64,000 nucleotides of DNA, from the NCBI GenBank assembly GCA_034766995.1, contig CM068316.1, forward strand, positions 30,092,795 to 30,156,794, written 5' to 3'. Numbering within the stretch: position 1 is the stretch's first letter; every line of letters starts with the position of its first letter. Shown piece by piece: positions 23,620 through 35,330 of the stretch. Origin of the DNA: Acanthacorydalis orientalis (Eukaryota > Arthropoda > Insecta > Megaloptera > Corydalidae). The notes beneath the pieces are model-generated. The model saw nothing but the letters and a program-made list of their open reading frames with translations. It did not search any database and was not told where the DNA came from. The position numbers and the translations under genes are program-made.

Positions 23620-24125
23620 GTAAATATATATATATATTAGTGAAAGTGAAAGTGTACATGGTTTTCATACTTCCAAATTGAATTAAAATATATATACTTG
23701 TAATTATATACGTACCAAAGTCAATCAGGAATTTCTTGCAATATATTTTTACATATTAGTAAGAAAATTTGAGAAATGTACACCACTTTTTCATATAGCT
23801 TCTTGGATTCTAAGTATATTTAATTTTATTTTGATAAAATTATGTTCATTATCCGAAAGAAAAGTTTTGGTTGATTAATGGGTCAGTTATTTACCTTTTC
23901 CTTAATAATCAAGTCTTCTAAAATAATGTCATCAAAGATGTTTTCATTGCAAGAACAATGACTGATTTGGTCAATAATGTAAACAATATAAAATTTAGAT
24001 AGGTATTTTGATTGTTCTTGTTTTTCTTTTGTTCTTCTCCCTCTATTTAATGCAAAACATTCTTTTGATATTTGCCTACAGTTGACTTATTTTTGTCCAT
24101 GATATCTTCCTTTTAGTTAAAAAAT

Positions 24126-24165
24126 ATCAGTGTGTTGTGATTTTATCAAATCACAACACACTGAT
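24126..24165. repeat. perfect 18-bp stem-loop
   Basis: ATCAGTGTGTTGTGATTT pairs exactly with 24148-24165 around a 4-base loop TATC. The stem has mixed base composition. It could fold in RNA or mark the end of an unrecognised element. Confidence 0.92.
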
Positions 24166-24889
24166 CTTTGATGCATTCAAAAAAGGGAGCGGTCATTTGA
24201 TTGACAACAGATCAGACATATTTTAATCACAGGCCTAGTAACTAAAACAATTTTTATGCTATTTTGACTTACTTTATGCGAGTTTTTCAAAAAACTATCT
24301 AAATAATTTTTATTGTGATTCATTTTGCTTTAAACACAATGACATTTTTGTCAATTTGAGTTCTATTTAATCAAATTTTTCCTTAAAATTTTTGTTTTTT
24401 CTTGACATAACTTTTTTGATATCTATAAAAAAGCATAAATAAAAAATATTAACTCAATTAGAAAAACGTTAGAAATAATGCAAATTTAGAAAACTTTATA
24501 AAAATAATTCCATTTATAAAATATATATGACAAAAAACCTATGGAGCTCATTTGAACGATATAATTATTAAAAGAATTAATTTAAAATTTGATAATTTTG
24601 TACACAAATCGTAATGAATTTGACATATGCGTATTATAAATTCGATGTTAAAGTGCTTCATTGTACTGAGCAGTTTTTATGTCAAAAAATTAGTTTTTTC
24701 TTATTATTTTTATTTTTATTTTTCTATAAATTTCAGTTTATAACTGCAGATTTTTAAATACAATGAGAGGTTTTTATATTTTCATTGTTTGAAAACAATA
24801 TTGATCTAAACGTTTTATTTATGAAATAGCAATTTAAATTTTAGAACTGGAAAAAATCGTCTTAGACTTACTGATGATATTATCGAAAA

Positions 24890-24927
<38 letters not shown>

Positions 24928-25040
24928 TTAGATGTATGAAAGAAAAACAATATCCAATTGCACACAATAAAAAAATGTTATCTCCTACATTTAACAGCTG
25001 TTTTAAAACTATCTTCTTTTTCTTCTACACATGCATGCAC

Positions 25041-25094
25041 TCGCACACTCACATACACACACACACACCCACACACATATATATATATATATAC
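25041..25094. repeat. compound (CA)n(TA)n microsatellite
   Basis: Interrupted CA repeats followed by TA. Confidence 0.95.
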
Positions 25095-26229
25095 ATCTGA
25101 TTTTTAATATTTTTATATATTATTTTTAATAAAAAATAATTATTTAAATTATAATTTCTTTTTTGAATCAAAATGAAGTTTTTTTTTACTATAAAATAAA
25201 TTTCAATTTTTCATTATTAATATTTATAAATTAAAAATCTTATTTATATGTGCATTTTAATATCTATTATTTAAGTATAATCAAAAAAAGGTTTTATAAA
25301 TATATTTGCTTTTAATTATAACATATCTAAGGATGTTGAAAATATGAACTAAAAGTTTGTGTCATGGAAAAAATGAAGAAGCTCAAATCTGAGACTAAAT
25401 TTTATTCTTATGATCATTTTATTATTCTTTCTTCAAAAAATTAAATATCAATTCTAAGTATATATAACATTAGTCCTATGTTCCTTATGTTTTATTTCTA
25501 CCGAATATTATTAATGTACATTTCATTACTGTTGAAAATAAAATTTCTGAACTTTTTTTAACAAAAATAACTTTCAGCAATGTTGAGTTAGAAATTCATT
25601 AACTTCATTCTCTTTAAACACATACAAATTTTACTGGCAACTACTGTCGCTTTACAACCGAGTTTGAACTCGTATCTCAAACATGCTCGAATGATTTCAA
25701 AGTGCTATGACATTGTCTTATAAACGTTATTGTAATGTGTAAATTGATGTAGACATTTCAAGCATTTAGATCTGTGCATTACGTAAAACTGTTTTCAACA
25801 ATCTATAAAAGACAGAAACATATAATAACTAGAGCTCTTCATTTAAGATATTAGAATTTCTCTAATTAAATCGGTCATTTCAAACCTAATTAAGTCACAG
25901 AATTTAACATTTACATGATTCAATAAAAACTGCTTATCACAAAAATAATAACATTTTTTAAATATTTTCTTTGTTAATATGTTGTTTTAGGTCTATAATT
26001 TGACACTTACTTAATATTTACTGTTCTATGAAGCCACAATTTATAAAAAAAAACAGTGGAAATTGTTTCGATTTATGTTGTTTTTACAGGTAATAGTATT
26101 AAAAAGAATAGTATTAAATAAATTATTTAAACAATATTTTTTTATTTGATTATTTACTAAAAAAACACTATATTATAGTACGAAAATATATATCTCGCTT
26201 ATAATCTAATATAAAAGTGTATAATCATA

Positions 26230-26770
26230 TTCGACATCGGATTCTAGCAGTTTCATCGATTTCTCCGGTTGGCCAGCTGAATATTTCGTTGTAAAATGAA
26301 ATGTGCTCATCCAAGATGCTACCTTTCACTTGTTTTAAATTGTATATTTTTTATACTTAATCGAAATTTTCGATCCATATGCTTTTGCAGACGGAAGTGA
26401 CACCACAGCTGTAGTAATATTATAGTAGATGTAATGTGTTTTTTCATGAAACATCAATGAATTTGTCAGTCTCCACCATCCCAGGTTTGTTAGCATCGTA
26501 TTGAAAGCTCATATATGTTGAAGAAGCAAATATTTTTTTTGGTCCTTCAAAACTCTGGTCCCATAAGATTTAGTTGATACAGTTTTTTTTGTACAACGGA
26601 GGGCACTATTTTTTAAATTCGATAATCTCTTCAAATCGTACTTTTTTGACAGAAAATTTTATTCTTAATTAAGTACCCATAGTAACATATTCTTTGGCAC
26701 AAATATACGATCATGTTTTCGTACAGTTTCTTTAATAAATCCAAAATCACGGTCATTAGACAAACAAGAA
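26230..26770 (-). pseudogene. degenerate coding segment, unidentified
   Basis: This region is GC-richer than its flanks, and the minus strand reads SNDRDFGFIKETVRKHDRIF open over 27 codons. In other frames come CTKK, ILWDQSFEGPKKIF, FASSTYMSFQYDANKPGMVE, YSCGVTSVCKSIW and DEHISFYNEIFSWPTGEIDE. N-D-R-D-F-G followed by a basic stretch occurs in a group of repetitive transposase-like proteins of insects and cnidarians that I cannot name with certainty. Multiple indels and stops make it a pseudogene. It may instead be a dead host gene copy. Confidence 0.35.
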
Positions 26771-27792
26771 TGACAAAATTGGACAGCTAGGCAAAACGTG
26801 GCTAATGTAACTTTTATGCTAGATATGAGGCTTTCCAAGAATCTAATTTCGACAAAAAAAAAAACAATTTTGAAAAAAACATGACATGTAATTTTTGAAA
26901 TGAACTATTCAATTGTATGCCAACAAAATTTTGGTGCTATTTTCAAGCAAATATATTAATAAGAGTTATTGTCGAAAAATAATTTTTATTTATTAATGTC
27001 AATGTTGCATTTTAAAATATTTCTTATGTGGAAGTATCACTTTTTTATTTTATATTTCTATTTTTTTTCAATTTTACAAAAGTTTTGTTATACTTTTTAA
27101 GTGGTTAGCTTCCCAATTGAATTATTTTTTCATTCTATAAACTACACATTTTTTTCTAATTAAAAATGTTCAATAAATTATTATTAATTACTTTTAATCG
27201 ATTCTAATGCACATTTTAACAGCAATTCCATCATTTTCAGAATTCTAAAGTATAAAAAAATTTAATATTTTTCGTTGTTTAAATGATTAACTATAATTTA
27301 ATGAATATTTCTCCCAAATTTATTTCTTATTTGTGAAGAGAAAAATAATTTCTTTGTGAAAGGAAATTTAGCCAGTGTGTCGAAATTATGTAGTGAAAAA
27401 TAAAACTATTTATATTAACTCAAAGTAAAAATTCGACATTTTAAAATGAAATTATGTACAACTGAAATAATCACATACATATTTCCTTATAATTTAAATT
27501 TATTTGCTGTATTAAACTTAAAATTGAATTGAATTCTTCTCTGAAACTTTTCACATAGAGGGTTTAGAATTTTGTAGCATATTTAGGTAGAATTTTAGAA
27601 GCGATTGTTGATAAATTTGTGATGCCTTTTATATTGTAATATTATGGAATAACATTTACTTCTAATGGATAAAATATGCCATATTGAATATATATTTTAT
27701 GTCCAATATGTAGTTCTTATAAACATAAGAACTACAAACAAGAAAAATAAATTATTCCACTCTTTTAAGTATTTATTATTTTCATTGTATTA
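26771..27792. other. AT-rich sequence, no gene seen
   Basis: No arrays, long ORFs or recognisable elements before the piggyBac-like insertion. Confidence 0.6.
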
Positions 27793-27822
27793 TTAACACT
27801 TTCACGGCGGGCGTCACGAAAG

Positions 27823-27893
27823 CACGACTTTGGCTGCCAGCGGTTTTCGATGGAAGTCACGTATGCTTGACTTTGGCTGATAGCGGTTCTCGA
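27823..27893. repeat. subterminal direct repeats of the piggyBac-like element
   Basis: Two copies of about 26 bp, offset 42-43 bases, share GACTTTGGCTG then AGCGGTT then TCGA. Possible transposase binding sites by analogy with the family. Confidence 0.8.
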
Positions 27894-28089
27894 CTGACGT
27901 TAAACTTGTCTGAGATATTATTCACGTGACAATATATACCGAACAAACATAAGATATCAATCTTATGTTCATTTAAAGTACAGAGAGAGATAAAAATGAC
28001 TAAATCCATCACTAGTGATAAGTATAATTATTCTACAGCATAACAAATGAAAGGAAAGGTTAAACTGATATTAACAATACAGAAATAAA

Positions 28090-29020
28090 AAAAAATATTG
28101 GCCTTATCATTCTAATGGGTTTTGTGAAAAAGTCAGAGAAAAATGATTGCTGGTCCAGAGATCCATTACTTCATACACCGATCTTCGATAATACAATGAA
28201 CAAAGACAGATTCCGTCAGATATGGAGATACTGACACTTTAGCAACAATGAAAATTGGAAAGAAAGGTTAGACAAAATTAAACCTGCTCTTACATATTTT
28301 CAAGAAAAATTTCGAACAGTATACAAACCAGAAAAAGAACTGAGTCCCTTGACAGACGCATCAGACTTTCAACATACAATCCAGCCAAAATCAGAAAATA
28401 CAGAATATTGGTACGATGGTCTGCCAAAGTATCACAGGATATATTTGCAATATTGAAGTATATTGTGCACAAGGATATAAATTGAACACAACTATATTTT
28501 CATTATTAAACCGATTCGTAAATTTATGGTAAATTATAGTAATTATCCATATATCTATATGGACAATTATTATAACAATCTACAAGTCGCACAACGATTA
28601 TTACAAAATAAAACAGGTGTGTGCAAAACTATAATGACGAATACAGGTGTTCCAGCATATCTAAAAAATGTAAAATTAGAGGAAAACGCTAAAATATTCC
28701 GTAGAAAAAATAATGTCTTGGTACTAGTATGGAAGACGAAAGAAAAGATCTTAAATATGATATCAAAAATACATTCTGTAAATACAATTGATTACAAATT
28801 CCAAAGGGACAAAACAAGCCGACTCGTGTAGTAGAATATAATAAACACATGAAAGGTGTAGATCGTCTCGATTAATACCTTTTCAACTACGTAGTTTTTC
28901 GAAAAACCAAAAATTGAAATAAAAACAATTATCATAAATGCTTTTTAGATCTGTTTCAGCATTCTGACCGACTGCAAAAGTATCCGCAGATAACGAATAT
29001 CCCGCATTTGAAACGCCTAC
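28090..29020 (+). pseudogene. piggyBac-like transposase (DDE_Tnp_1_7 type), fragmentary
   Basis: The first segment reads GLIILMGFVKKSEKNDCWS, then DPLLHTPIFDNTMNKDRFRQ, then RLDKIKPALTYFQEKF and VYKPEKELS, with a frameshift just before the first catalytic Asp. A 101-codon ORF (28526-28831) follows with YMDNYYNNLQVAQRLL. The Asp here corresponds to the second catalytic residue. It continues through GVPAYLKNVKLE and VLVWKTKEKI. After another shift comes VEYNKHMKGVDRL with the third catalytic Asp in GVD, then a Trp-less KTKN segment. The N-terminus, the region between the first and second Asp, and the Cys-rich C-terminus are partly or wholly missing. Order and motifs make the family clear. Confidence 0.88.
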
Positions 29021-29034
29021 CGTGAAAGTGTTAA

Positions 29035-29321
29035 TATTAATTATAATAGAGCACTGTGGTAAAATTTATTTTCACAAAGTAATTGTTCCTTCATCATACA
29101 AGTCACATAATTTTCAGTATCAAAAATGTTTAATAAATGATTATTGTTGTTTTATACTACTTATTGGTACAACTGTTGAAATCGGTTAGAGCGAAAGACT
29201 TAGTTGATTTAATGATGAAGCAATCAAGGAAAAAATATTTAGTGTATGCTTAGAATAAAGAAAGTGTAAAAAATATCTTTGATTACATGTAATTCGTATA
29301 AAAAATATTATATGTAAATAT

Positions 29322-29387
<66 letters not shown>

Positions 29388-32202
29388 CTTAGAGTATTAA
29401 TAATACGGAAACTTATTTTAATAGTATCTTTCATGTTAGTAATATAGCACCGAAAATTAATTCTCCATCATAGGTTTTACTCCTATTTTGTCTCTGACCT
29501 GTATCCGTCGACTAGGCATTACGACTGCTTTCTATATTATTAAATTTATCTGTTTCATCTACTGACCCTCATGAGAATACAGCTGGGAATGATTTTACAC
29601 ATAAAGATATTCATAGAATTTATATTATGTTCAGATGATCAAGAAGTTTATAAGCTTTAAATAAAATATGTAATGAAAAGTAATTTTAACATAGAAAATT
29701 TCAAAATTATAGAATTCATTTTTTCAAAGAAATTTAAAGTATTATTTTTTTCGAATAATATTAACAAATTGAATTTATTTACATTAAGTAGTCCATATTT
29801 CTCGAAAATAGAAGAGGTTTAATTATATATATATATATATATAATTTTTGTGATATTTTTTGTGAACTTATTTTTTAAAGTAATAATCAAGAGTGGAAAA
29901 TAGCAATAATTACGTTTTAAGTGGATAAATTATTTTTTTTCTAAAAAAGAATATGTTGTGTTGTTAAAAATATAATATTGACAATATGAGCTTCTTTAAT
30001 TTTTAAGTTTACCTATGTATAGTATGTGTTTTTATGAGGTCTGCTGATAATAAAATTACTTTGTAATGTGGTAATAATGCTAATAACATTTTCGACATAC
30101 ACGCGTTTTTATTATTGGAAGACAAAATTCAGTACAAATTATAAACATTTTTATGAAATGAATTATGAAAACAAGCCAATTTAATTTCTCGTAATACCAT
30201 AAATAATGAAATTCCTTTAAAAAAAATTAAATTTTGAATAATGATGAAATTAATTATATTGTCAGGTATGATTAAAACCACCTGTAAATTTTGATGACGT
30301 TGAGGTATTTTTTCAATCTGAATATAATTTACTTTGGATGATACGAAAAATTATTGATCTGTTATCTATTTTATATATTAGTTGCATTTTTTAAATTCGT
30401 TGATTTTTTTAAAAATACATGGTTTTTGGTTATTATGCTATAATAAAAAAATCCATAAACATCTCATTATATCACTTATTATAAACATTATTAAGCTATT
30501 CTAAAATTTGGTGCATCTAAAAAGGGGTTCATTGCATATATAACTGATGTATTTTGTTGTAAACATTTATTAAGCACACAATTAGTACTAAAAAAATCTT
30601 ATTTGTATCAAAAAATGGTCAATAATTGAAGAAAAATGTTTATTTATTTCTAGCCAGAAAAAGCAATTTTCATCGTGATAATGTTAAATCGAACGTGTTT
30701 TTACATGTCAGCGGATATTTCGATTAAGTTATTGTTTAATCTTCCATATTTATCATACTTTACTGTTAGGGATTACTTTCTCTTTTAATCACTGCCAACT
30801 CAGTAAATGAAAAAACACTGTATATACATTTTAATATATAGAAATACACACTAATTGTATAAAAATAGTTGATTAAAAATTATTAAAAATATTCGTATAC
30901 ATAATGAAAAAAACTGAAAGTATATTTTTTATTCATTAATGTTTTTTTACAAAAATTTTAAAATTTCTTATTGAAAATTTTGAATGAAATTGTTTCACAT
31001 TTGATTATCAAATATGAAATAACGTTTTTAAATATGAATTTATAAGTCAGTCAATAGAAGAAAATTTAAAATATTAGTCTCACAATAATGTTAAAAATGT
31101 GACAAGAAAATTCAACAATAAATAAGTGGTTATTTTTTTAATTCAACTTTAAAATGCTTACTGATAAGCAATATTATTAATTTATAATAACGATTGATTT
31201 AATTAAATAATAATGATTTCAATTACAGAGTTCTCTAGGAATTTCTTTTTTCTTCTTTTGATATTTTCTGTTTTGAATTCTGAAAAAAAAAACTGTTCAT
31301 ATAGATGTACAGATTAATTTAGAACAAGTGTAATACGCTTTTGTAATCTGTGTTAGGTAAAAAAAGATTATATGAATATAAAACTTTTTTTGTTTTCCTA
31401 CGTGTGCTCACATGAGATATAATTTCTATTAATATATTAATAAATTCATAAACTGAATATCAAGTTACCTTCAAGGAAGGAAAATAAACTGATTAAAATT
31501 AGTCTAAAGAAATTAGACATTTCTTACAACAAATACAATCTGTTTCACGATCTGAAACATAAATCTGAGACTAACGAGTAAGTGAATCATAGATACGAAA
31601 CATGATTTTTCAAACACCATTTTTAAGAATTTTATCTGATTAAATAATAATAATTTAGGATAATTTGTCTACATATTCTTATTTTAATACTATCTATCAT
31701 CTGCTTCAAATGTTTCTAAGTTAAAAAAACAGAAATTTAAAATCTAAGATTTTGTAGGCTACGTGAGGTCTTTTTCTTTCAATTTAATTACCAGAGTGTT
31801 AATTTCGTCAAGTAATTGATAGTGTTCTTTAATACGGTGGTAACATATAAGTTTCGTATCCTGCGCATTCTTTTATGGAAAAAAAATATATTTCAATAAT
31901 TCATGAAGCCTATTTTTGTAAAAATCCATAATTTTTATTATAATTTAACCGATATTAACTTTTAAAACTTACCACGACATTAATGAAATGGAAATTGTCT
32001 TATTGAACATTTGCTGATTGCGAAAACACTGATTTACATAAAAACAAAACATTTCTTATAAAAAAAGATTTTTCAAACAAACTTTCAAAGGGTTTTACAT
32101 TCGTTGTGAGTCACTGTTTATATACAGTGACATATACAAATAGTATGTATACATATTATATATATATATATGCATGTTTATGAAAAAATTAATAACCTAT
32201 GC

Positions 32203-32242
<40 letters not shown>

Positions 32243-32416
32243 ATATATATATGTATATATATATATATATATATATTTATTACTCTCGTATTCGTCAGTT
32301 TATACATCATGTTAAGGCAATGACACATGAGACCACGATACGTGACCTATTGTACGTGATGACGGTATCATAGTACATATTTCGTGATCTCATTTAATCT
32401 TAATTATGTTTTATAC

Positions 32417-32474
<58 letters not shown>

Positions 32475-32940
32475 GCTTATTATTGCTAATACAATTATTT
32501 CTCTTTTTTGCAACCGCTAATGATTTTAGTTATCGACACGGATTCTGCTCTCAAATAATTAACCAACCCGTTTTTTTTTTGTTTTTTATATCTTATATTA
32601 ATATAAATATATAAGAAATGTTAGAAATAAGATTGTACAATTTATATTAAATTCTGTTCGAGAACAAACATTACATCCTCTTTAAGATCGGATATCCTCA
32701 ATTTTTTATATAGAATAAAATTAAACATAAGTTTTTTACTGTTTTCTAACTTTTTTATTTTTTAATTTAGTATGATAGTACTTAAATATATCTCGTATAT
32801 AAAAAATATGTATATACCTTATCTATTTGTGGTATGTTTAAATTTATAATTGTTTACCGTAGAGAGATGTTTTTGAGGAAGGGTCTGAATACATATAATT
32901 TTTCCTTACGTTGCATACTGATTTAAATAACAAACTTATA
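29035..32940. other. AT-rich sequence with TA arrays, no gene seen
   Basis: (TA)n at 29325-29385, 29823-29842, 32155-32172, 32205-32276 and 32417-32474. Short Ile/Tyr-rich ORFs here are translations of these arrays. Nothing else recognised. Confidence 0.6.
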
Positions 32941-32959
32941 TAAAGAGAAGCTCACAAAA

Positions 32960-33450
32960 CTACTCTTTCATGGCCAGGCGTTGCGGTCTGAATGTAGACA
33001 ATAAATGGACGCTCTATTAAATAGATCGGCCATGGTATACGCTTCTCCAATTTGGTAGCATATCTCAAGGACGAATATTAAGAAATTAGAGGTTTCAGAA
33101 TAAATGTCTGAAAATGGCTATGAATAAATACAAATTATCCCACGCCAGCACTCCACGAGGAGGTAAAAATAAGTACAATTTCATTGATGACACCAGCTGG
33201 AAATTCTATTTACGACAGTCGCTTGGTAATCCATTGATCGAATGACTATCAGCAGCAAGGGTCATCCCACTTAAGAATCGAGTTGAATAGCATCGACAAA
33301 AAAATAAGTTCGTTCAGCCGTGCTATTTCACGGAACCGCGACAAACGCTGCCGACGACGTCACTTCGGCAGCGAACTAGGACATCTTAGGGAGGCATCAA
33401 CGGGAAGGGTATGATCTTAGTGGACGGTATTTTTTTTTGCTGTGCAGTTC
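32960..33450 (+). pseudogene. LINE (Jockey/R1-like) C-terminal fragment
   Basis: Composition turns GC-richer. Joined plus-strand frames give an arginine-rich start, GLNVDNKWTLY, then IDRPW and MVYASPIW, ISRTNIKKLEV, FQNKCLKMAMNKY, and SWKFYLRQSLGNPLIE. This order (stimulus of the type L-Y-x-x-x-I-R-P...Y-A...W, then Q-N-K-C-L-R-M) is the region after the RT palm in Jockey- and R1-like LINEs. Several stops and frameshifts are present. The GC-rich end (33340-33420) probably covers the C-terminus or 3' UTR. The upstream RT is absent, so it is a 5'-truncated copy. Confidence 0.55.
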
Positions 33451-33793
33451 ATCTGGTTTTTTTGAAACTTTCCCAAAATGTCACTATTTGAGAAGGGCAA
33501 CAACAATACTCAAGTCAACATTAATGGACGCAAAAGGCTGTTATCGGGTACTCGCTGGTTGTCCTGTACTCCCAGGTACAGCCAGAAATGTCATATGGCA
33601 ATATCACATGGAAGTTTTTTTTAATGAAAGAAAGAATTATAAATTTATTCTCATTAAAAAGAGATTAATTTTCTTTAAACATATCATCCAAAAGATAACT
33701 CTCAGAGAACATAGTTTCTTTGGGACATATCAATGGATTCCTAGATCCACGCCTAGCTTTGAAGGGTTGATAATGTTTACATTTTGTAAATAA
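33437..33793 (+). CDS. unidentified 118-codon ORF next to LINE fragment
   Basis: An open frame of 118 codons with a less AT-biased first half ([34 protein letters not shown]) and a Lys/Phe/Ile-rich second half. It follows the LINE fragment directly and may be part of the 3' region of that element or a chance ORF. No domain was recognised, no start context supports translation, and it is not claimed as a gene. Confidence 0.2.
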   Translation: MLCSSSGFFETFPKCHYLRRATTILKSTLMDAKGCYRVLAGCPVLPGTARNVIWQYHMEVFFNERKNYKFILIKKRLIFFKHIIQKITLREHSFFGTYQWIPRSTPSFEGLIMFTFCK

Positions 33794-33812
33794 AAAAATA
33801 AGTAGAAATTAT

Positions 33813-33889
<77 letters not shown>

Positions 33890-33919
33890 GAATATATATA
33901 TATATATACACATATGAAT

Positions 33920-33953
<34 letters not shown>

Positions 33954-34448
33954 AATGAAAAATAATATTAGAAATTATGAATACCCAGTTTTATTTACTT
34001 CAAAATAAGTCAAATATTTTTTACTGCGCATTCAGTCTAAGGGAACAAAGAATGTATTCATAAATAAAATACGACTTAATTATGTTTAACGTCAAAAGAA
34101 ATTTTGAATTGTGTTTTTTTTTTAGGAAATGTAACCTTTATTGCGTACATTTATATGTATAAGAGCTGAAACAATTTTTTCTTTACATTTTGTTTACTTC
34201 TTTCTCATGTCGTAAACAGACATGGCAAATCCGAACTGTGTAATATATTACATATTTATTCTCAAACGTGACTATAGCAATATATCGTTGCACAAAGAAT
34301 ATATTACTGACATGAATAAAACTTGCCTAGTAAATTATGTTTGTTGTGTACAGATAACTCAATCAAAGAATGAAAAAACAAACATGGCAAAAATAACTTT
34401 TAGTTTCGAAGACCAAATATATACTATTGATTTTTTTGTCTTAATAAC

Positions 34449-34519
<71 letters not shown>

Positions 34520-34770
34520 ATATATTAATTTAGTAGTAAGAAAAGTCCAATAGGTACTTTGATTTACCTAAACAGATATTTTTTCAGAACCAAATTTATT
34601 TGAAAACCTAATTATATTATATACAATATTTCCTTTATCTTTATTTGGTAAGAAGTTGATTCTACTTTCCATAATAATCATTTAACAATTATATTCTGAT
34701 ACTAATACAAATTTATCTTAATGTCGCTCAATTAATTATATATTATTATATCTACCCTAAAAGAGTTAGA
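33794..34770. other. AT-rich sequence with long TA arrays, no gene seen
   Basis: (TA)n at 33817-33953 (several interruptions) and 34452-34521 with a short TG end. The ORF over the second array encodes mostly Ile-Tyr repeats. Confidence 0.6.
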
Positions 34771-35328
34771 TTAGGAGGAAAATAATTAAATTTTTTGTAT
34801 TCTGAGTTGTAACCTTAATTTTTTCAGTAAAAGTGTCGTCAGTATAGTCATGTTAATATAATTTTAAAGTGTATATTTCGGTATGTACTTTTATAACATC
34901 TACTTTGGTTTTATTATTAACTTTGCTTCAAATTAGGTTATTGAATTAAAAATAGAAAACAAGCAAATAAGAGCAATTTTATTGCATGAGTTTAAAACGG
35001 GTGGTAAAGCAGTAAAAATTGCTCGTAAACTAAACGATGCTTTTAGTGTGCGTACTGTTAAGGAACGTACAGTACAATGGTGGTTCTAAAAAAATGTCGT
35101 GCAAGGATCAGAGTCTTGAAGATAAAGAAGGTCGCGGAGTTACTTCTTCAGTTTATAACGACCAATTGAAAACGTTAGTTGTATTAGAACCACGCACAAC
35201 AATTCAAGAACTTGCACAAAAGTTAGATGTTAATCATCCAACAGTTCTGAACTACTTAAAATATAAAATTATTAAAAATGCATAGAAATTTAAAGTCATA
35301 AACCGTAGTTATTTTTCTACCAACCTAA
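34771..35328 (+). mobile_element. mariner deletion derivative, complete (copy D)
   Basis: A 558-bp copy. The left end is TTAGGAGGAAAATAATTAAA. The right end, read inward, is TTAGGTTGGTAGAAAAATAA. TA follows the right end, but the left flank has GA. The N-terminal transposase region is recognisable: FKTGGKAVKIARKLNDAFSV in one frame, then SLEDKEGRGVTSSVYNDQLK and TTIQELAQKLDVNHPTVLNY in the next, with a one-base shift between. The start ATG has become ATA. At about 35254-35275 it crosses to the 3' end, as in copies C and G. Codons 37-82 of this family are best read here. Confidence 0.88.
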
Positions 35329-35330
35329 TA

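Larger units (their letters stand above)
20807..26229. other. AT-rich sequence with TA arrays and hairpins, no gene seen
   Basis: (TA)n arrays at 21290-21339, 22375-22415, 23214-23253, 23583-23637 (one ACGTAA interruption), 24893-24923 and 25075-25094. Three perfect stem-loops are listed separately. A 110-codon AT-rich ORF at 21683-22015 has no recognisable domain and looks like chance. Confidence 0.55.
27797..29030 (+). mobile_element. piggyBac-like element, internally decayed, TTAA flanks
   Basis: TTAA lies outside both ends (27793-27796 and 29031-29034). The ends are inverted repeats: CACTTTCACGGCGGGCG on the left and, inverted, CACTTTCACGGTAGGCG on the right (15 of 17 match). Near the left end a segment of about 26 bases with GACTTTGGCTG..AGCGGTT is repeated directly at 27823-27850 and 27865-27893. 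Such subterminal repeats are usual for piggyBac ends. The 1,234-bp length is about half of a complete piggyBac element, and the transposase inside is partial and frameshifted. Confidence 0.93.
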
